Below the pieces are notes generated by a model. That model ran no database searches. It saw only the letters and a program-made list of their open reading frames with translations, and was not told the origin of the DNA. A stretch of DNA of 64,000 nt. Source: Diphasiastrum complanatum. Taxonomy: Eukaryota; Streptophyta; Lycopodiopsida; Lycopodiales; Lycopodiaceae. Position 1 is the stretch's first letter. Every line of letters starts with the position of its first letter. Location of the stretch: positions 28,755,192 to 28,819,191 of the forward strand of contig CM055097.1 in NCBI GenBank assembly GCA_029204225.1, given 5' to 3'. Made by a program: the position numbers and the translations under genes. Below, in pieces: positions 58,415 to 64,000 of the stretch.

Positions 58415-60096
58415 CTGTTGTCAAACTCCATATATTTCTACAGCCTATGTAAAACACTTGTAAATCTGTAGACTGTATAAAAACATGGGAAAATCCACAG
58501 AATTGGACAAACAGTTGGATGAAGATTAAAAACCGATTAGTCGATTAGTAGGAAGGAGAATAATCCATCATTTCAGTTTGAGAAATATTGAGACTAGTTT
58601 TCTGGAGTGCTGAAAAGGGGTGGAACAATTTGATTTTGCAATTCGGTCCATTCTGCATCCCATCTTTAGCTACATTAGCTAGCAGTTTCAACCGTGAACT
58701 TTTGTGTAGGGTAGATTGTCTACCATAAGAGTTGTCAGCAATTTCGAGTGAATTCGGATCCTCAAAAGTCTTTCTATCATACTCATAGGTTTTGCTATCA
58801 CTAGTTTTTTAGTTGAGAGAGGAAACTGATTTGGATGAAGTGAAAAACCCAAACCTTCTAAGTTGCATAGTAGATGGATTGTCAGTGAATCCTTTATTTA
58901 GGCGATTCTTTCATTTGGATCACTTCAGCAAAAGTCGCTAATAACATGTCTGCAATGAGAGCTAGGAGGGAAGTTGTCTTCTTTAGAGGAGCTTAATAAC
59001 GAGCTTGTGCTTCTAGATTTTCCTAGAGTAGGAATGCCAAAACTAGAGGGAGATTTGATCACCGCCAATGAAGAGGATCTAGGGGATCTTTTCTTATTAA
59101 CCACCAATTGGTACTGATCAATAGTAGATGGAGAGCAGGAGCACTCCACACACAAGTAGCTTGAAAGACTAAGGCAAGTCTTGCAAAAGGCAAGAAAAGA
59201 GACAAAATAAACAGGTTATTCGAAATAACCAGCTCCATCAAATATGTTAAGACAAGAGGGGATAGCATCAGCCAACTTCCAAAGAATGCAAGCCTTAACG
59301 TGAGGTGAGAATTTGGAGTTAAAGTCAGATCCACAATGTCTATAACCTCTCCAAGGTTGGAAAGAAGACCGAAGAGGAGACATTTAAACTTGACAAGAAA
59401 AAAAGGAAGAGAGATATGAATCAGAAGATGAGATAGACTCAACGTTCAAAACGCTGAAAGTCTTTCTGAACTTGAAGATCGCAACTCATGCACCACAAGG
59501 ATGGACAATCTAGACAAAATTTTTGAGGTGTTAACAAATTTCGATCCATTATCCAAACCATTCTTGTAAGTAGACACCATTTCTTAGCCCTCTCTCTTTC
59601 ATTCACACATCTCATCCTTCAACATTGAATATAGAATAGAGAACCATCACTAAAATTCTTGGTTGGCTCATCTTCATCAAATCAACATAGCACTACTGCC
59701 ACTACCACATGCCTAGTGATCCAATCTTTCAAAACCATAAGTCCTCATAATGGAAAGTTTTCAAGTCTATCCACAAATCAACATTTGTCCTCCCGTTTAC
59801 ATTCGATCTTCGATGTTTTAAGGATTTGGAAAGAATATGAATTTCTCCTCTAACCTCTAATTTCTGAAGATAGGCCTCATGACCTCAAGGCTCAATTGAG
59901 CTTCATAGCAGGCAAAAATCCTTACACTCCCCTACTTTCCTTTTCTTGATATTTAGCATAATCTTCGTCCTCTACATGTAGCGTGTGAATGGTACATACA
60001 TGCAACATTTGATAGCCATCTCAATATTTCTATGTTTTGACTTCGAAATTCTAATTTCACTACTTTCAATATTTCTCTATTCTAACTTTTGAACTA

Positions 60097-60274
<178 letters not shown>

Positions 60275-60312
60275 GAAAACACATGTAATTGACCCTACAA
60301 TAGGAGAACCTG

Positions 60313-60887
60313 CTACTTGGCATTTTGGACAGCTTTGTCTACTTGATCTTGAGCGTTGATCAGAGCATTCTGGAGCTTGGAAACGTAATTCTCTTGCTTC
60401 ATGGTCTTTTTGAGGCTCTCAGACTTGGCTTCGTGCTGTTTCATGATCTACAGCTCCCGGTTGATCTGGATCAGCTTTTGACTGATCAAAGTGTTCTTCG
60501 GGCCGAGATTCAAAATCTGCTTTTCCATGGTAGATTTCCCCGCTTATCATATTTTGGATCATCCATCCTAGGTGTGTATGAATTTTTAAGATGTCACCAT
60601 AATCAAGATAGACTGGCAGTACTGTGGTTGTTGCAACAACAGGAACTGATCCCACAGGTGACTGTGACTTGTCTTGAAGTTTTGCTTGTGGATTTTCCTC
60701 CTCAAATGTGTCATCACCTTCAAACTCGTATGGGACTTGCGCATCAAATGTCTTTAGTGATTTGGCCACAGATTGGATTGCGATGGTGTCTAGTGCTTGG
60801 AATTTTTGGCGCTGGATCCGGTACTTGATCTGACTGTTGTGTAGAATCCAAGGTTTGAGAGGCGTGTTGGAACAAATTGAATTCCAT
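60313..60887 (-). pseudogene. Unknown coiled-coil protein frame, Y4 copy (inverted)
   Basis: Same protein as at 5,854 but on the opposite strand. Two single-base insertions relative to Y1 shift the frame, so the 171-codon open frame at 60,419-60,934 reads correctly only in its middle part. The codon that is TAG in Y1 and Y2 is CAG here. Confidence 0.45.
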
Positions 60888-61973
60888 TCCAAAAGAGTTG
60901 GGATCAAAAGGCTCAGGGCTCTAAGACATAACAAACTGTTCTTCAGCCTCTTAAGGGATTAGAATCATAAAAATTTCCATAAAACTCTATGTTGATGGAG
61001 ACATCACAGTAGAATGTGATGGAGAGGTGGATCATGCTTCTATGACTTGGACGATGGAGCCAATAGTCACAGAAGGCACTTGCGAGGAATCAATGGCGAA
61101 GGTGGTTGTAGAGGATGGGGGGATGGGAAGTTTAGAGTGGCTAGCAGCACAGTTGATGATGGTGGCTAAGACCGTCGACGAGATGTGGGAGGTGATTGAG
61201 GTGAAACTATCTCGCTGCATACTCGCCTACGACTATGTGAAGTAGATGCCTGGTGGGATGATTTGGCTGGTGCCAGTTTGTAGATAGCTAACACTGATTC
61301 AGCACGAAATTTGTGAACCTTATTTTCTAGGTATGAGGTGGCTAAGGAGGAAAGAAAATACCCAACAATAAACTGATGTTACTAGCTTCACCATATATAT
61401 CTAACACCCTGGGGTTGTCTCTTTGAGTTTCAAATGGTCCATTATACTTGTTATCCTGAATTCATTTTGCTTGTGACATTTGGGAATAATCTTGCCATTT
61501 CTATGCAAGAAAAGTGAAATCCAACATGTACATAGACTACTTCCACCTCGGCATGATTATGTTCGCACTGCCATAGCAAAAGTTGGAGCTTAGAAAGTAT
61601 ATTGAGGACAAGATTTTGATATTGCAAGACCAACTTGAAAGCTTGGTACTCCATTACTATTAACCTTATGTCATGTACTTGTACTTACTAGTTTTCCTTC
61701 AAAGCCAATCATATTTAAGATCTATTTTGTAATCATATTGTAATTTTTGAGAGAACATAGCAATCATGCTCGTTGTTTCAAAGATGTCATTTATAACCAT
61801 GCACGCGAATATTGTAATGCCTTTTGTAAGAAATAGATGGTGAGCAGATTGCTTTGGTGATGAGCATAGTTCTCGTTAAGCATGCACCGAGCTATTTGGT
61901 AGTGTGTAGTAGCAAATCTGTTAAAGAATGAAAGTCCACAACCATCCTGGCATGGTGATGCCCTTGGATAATA

Positions 61974-62249
61974 GGCTAAACACATGGTTTGGTGGTACAA
62001 CATGGATTGTCAAATACAATACCTTTCTTGGGTAGAAATACACTACCTTTTTATTGGAGGAGCTACTCCCACTACTTACCCCCCAATACTCCAAGAGGGT
62101 AGGCCCATCATTACTAGGGATATCTTCATTGCATTAACTCGTGGGTATCATCAAGCTCCATCCCAAATCCCCAAAAGGTGAAATGTACTACCAAAAAGTA
62201 CAATGAAAAATGAGTTTTTCTTTTGTACCACCAAACCATGCTTTTAGCC
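61974..62249. mobile_element. 276-bp MITE, Y4
   Basis: Same element and flanks as at 7,737, outside the inverted segment. Confidence 0.8.
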
Positions 62250-63586
62250 AATATCACTATTTCAATTTTCTGATGTAACTAGAGTATCAGTTAAAAGAGT
62301 GTTGTAGCCATCTAAATAAAGAAAGCTTGTGTTTGTTTGAAAAGAGAAGTTTTTTGTATTTGATAACATAGCATATGCCGCATACCTAGATATCTTTAAT
62401 AGTTGCTATTGCTTTCCCAATGTCATCCATGTACTCAAAACTCAAACGACATGTCAAATTTCTTGCTAGGGCAACCCTCAAATCTGGTTTACTTGGCTAG
62501 AGAAGATTACTACCTTGACTTATTGGCTTTTTCTTGCACCCTTATGCACATGAGGGAAAGGAAACCAAAGTGCGGTCAATATGCTTACAATTAGGAGATG
62601 CCCTACTGTTGTTTTAAATAACAAAGGAAACCTTGGATCAAACCACTGGCTACGGCCACAATTGTCTTTGAGCCTATTGTATTCATGGTAAATATTTGAC
62701 ACCCTCCAATTGTATGTACATTTATGCTGTGGCTCTCTGTATTCATGTATGTACATTTATGTTGTGGCTCTTTGTGTACCTTTAACTGCTTGATGCAACT
62801 CGCTTATTTATATCAAGGAAAATTCTCCGTGTCGTATGATGCTTGCTGTGTTTTGAACTACCTTTATATCAAATTTATCTGGTCAAAGTTTTTTTTCAAG
62901 TATAAGCCCTCCGCAAGTTTGTTCCTAGGAACTAAATTTGCGACATAGACTGGTACTTGTGTTTGTTGCTAGTGCATAATAAGTTATTGTATGTAAGGTA
63001 AACAATCTAAAAATTCTTCATTCTTTTGTAATAACTAACTACTAAGACAAGTGACTCAACATATATCCTTGTATAAAGAGGGCAAAAAAAGTTTTCATAT
63101 CATGAATTTCTTAAAATAAAGTCAACTTAATAGCATTATGATTTCAATGCATGTTAATATATTATTAACAAAATCTTTCACTATGAGGTTTATAATAGAA
63201 AAAGATAAGATGTAATGGCTACAATTTCGTGAATTTGCTATATGCTAAAGGCTTGGAGCTTGACTTCCACAATAAAAGTGACTCTTCTAAGGTGAAAGAG
63301 TTTGATGCCCAACATGACCCTATTCAGGATGCAACTCTTCCCTTCTTGAACACTTCTATTCTTGCATAGGTGAACAACCACATTTGTTTCTTCTTGCCTT
63401 TCCTCTTGACATGCTTGAAGATGAGATGAATGTGTCAACTTTCCATGCAATTTGTCATATATTGTTGGCTGCTTTTATTAATTTGTAGTTTATGCAAAAG
63501 TGGTGCTACTCTGTTGCTTATTATTTTAACTTAAGAATCAGAGCTTTTGAACTTTTTCTAGGTTGGATGAGAAATTGATGGATTGC

Positions 63587-63840
63587 GATCTGAACACTGA
63601 AACATGAATATCGTGAATATTGAAATGCGAATATTGAAACATATCTCATAAATACTAAAACATGAATATCATGAATACTGAAACGTGAATACTCTGAATG
63701 CTGATTGTGAAACTCTGAATAATGATTGTGAAACTCTGAATACTAATCATGATAATCTAAATACTAATCGTGGAACTCTGAATACTGATCATGAAACTTT
63801 GAATATTGATCGTTAAACTCTGAATACTTTAATCGTGATA
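63587..63840. repeat. AT-rich minisatellite, Y4 (contracted)
   Basis: Same units as at 9,352, but about 70 bp (three to four units) are missing after GATCGTTAAACTCTGAATAC. Confidence 0.85.
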
Positions 63841-64000
63841 TATTTTTAATGATGCAATTGTGAATAAAAAATAGCAATCTTTCTAAATGCTAAAATTTTG
63901 TGAATTTTTTTAATATCGAATTTGAATTTCAATAATTATATCAAACTATGAAATTAGTGAATACTCAATCTTGATATTCGTGGTTACTCTCATGAATATC

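Overview
The window is nuclear DNA from a land plant with a large, transposon-rich genome. The evidence is one intact plant-specific BTB-NPH3 gene with canonical introns, decayed Ty1/Copia and Ty3/Gypsy LTR retrotransposons with plant-type primer binding sites, a MITE, long dinucleotide microsatellites and high AT content. A fern or gymnosperm would fit, but the sequence alone does not settle the lineage.

The layout is a degraded tandem array of one large compound unit, about 28 kb in its fullest form. Its blocks are: X, a minus-strand Copia relic (element A); Y, holding a coiled-coil reading frame, a (GA)n tract, a 276-bp MITE, an AT-rich minisatellite and plus-strand Gypsy relics carrying a Copia LTR; U, holding the NPH3 gene and other retroelement relics; and Z, holding a (CA)n/poly-C tract, a GC-richer ORF and a 14-bp inverted repeat. 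Unit 1 is X1 (1-4,293), Y1 (4,294-13,236), U (13,237-25,855) and Z1 (25,856-28,463). Unit 2 is a truncated X2 (28,464-29,189), Y2 (29,190-37,892) and 43 bp that match a piece of U (37,893-37,935). Unit 3 is a truncated X3 (37,936-40,052), Y3 (40,053-46,848), a Copia element B with its 5' LTR (46,849-51,660) in place of U, and Z2 (51,661-54,243). Unit 4 is X4 (54,244-58,414) and Y4 (58,415 to the window end), with a 1.9-kb internal inversion.

The only convincing intact host gene is the four-exon NPH3-family gene on the minus strand at 20,999-23,684 (663 codons, all introns GT-AG). Everything else that codes is retroelement debris. Nearly all premature stops in this debris can be explained by C-to-T change (CAG/CAA/CGA to stop, or TGG to TGA/TAG). 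At several sites a sister copy in the window still carries the unmutated codon, so the array records methylation-type decay.

The most interesting results are structural. Shared breakpoints, solo LTRs, a 43-bp collinear remnant and an inversion let the history be partly reconstructed: Copia B inserted in Gypsy, the unit duplicated, then copies were pruned separately. About 400 bases at 28,790-29,189 look like uncorrected long-read sequence, so the assembly at that join, and possibly the copy number, needs checking. A second notable object is a non-autonomous-looking LTR element (about 15,540-18,780). It has one long decayed frame with a nuclear-signal-like cluster, proline-rich and coiled-coil parts and a polypurine tract directly before an LTR, but no recognisable pol.
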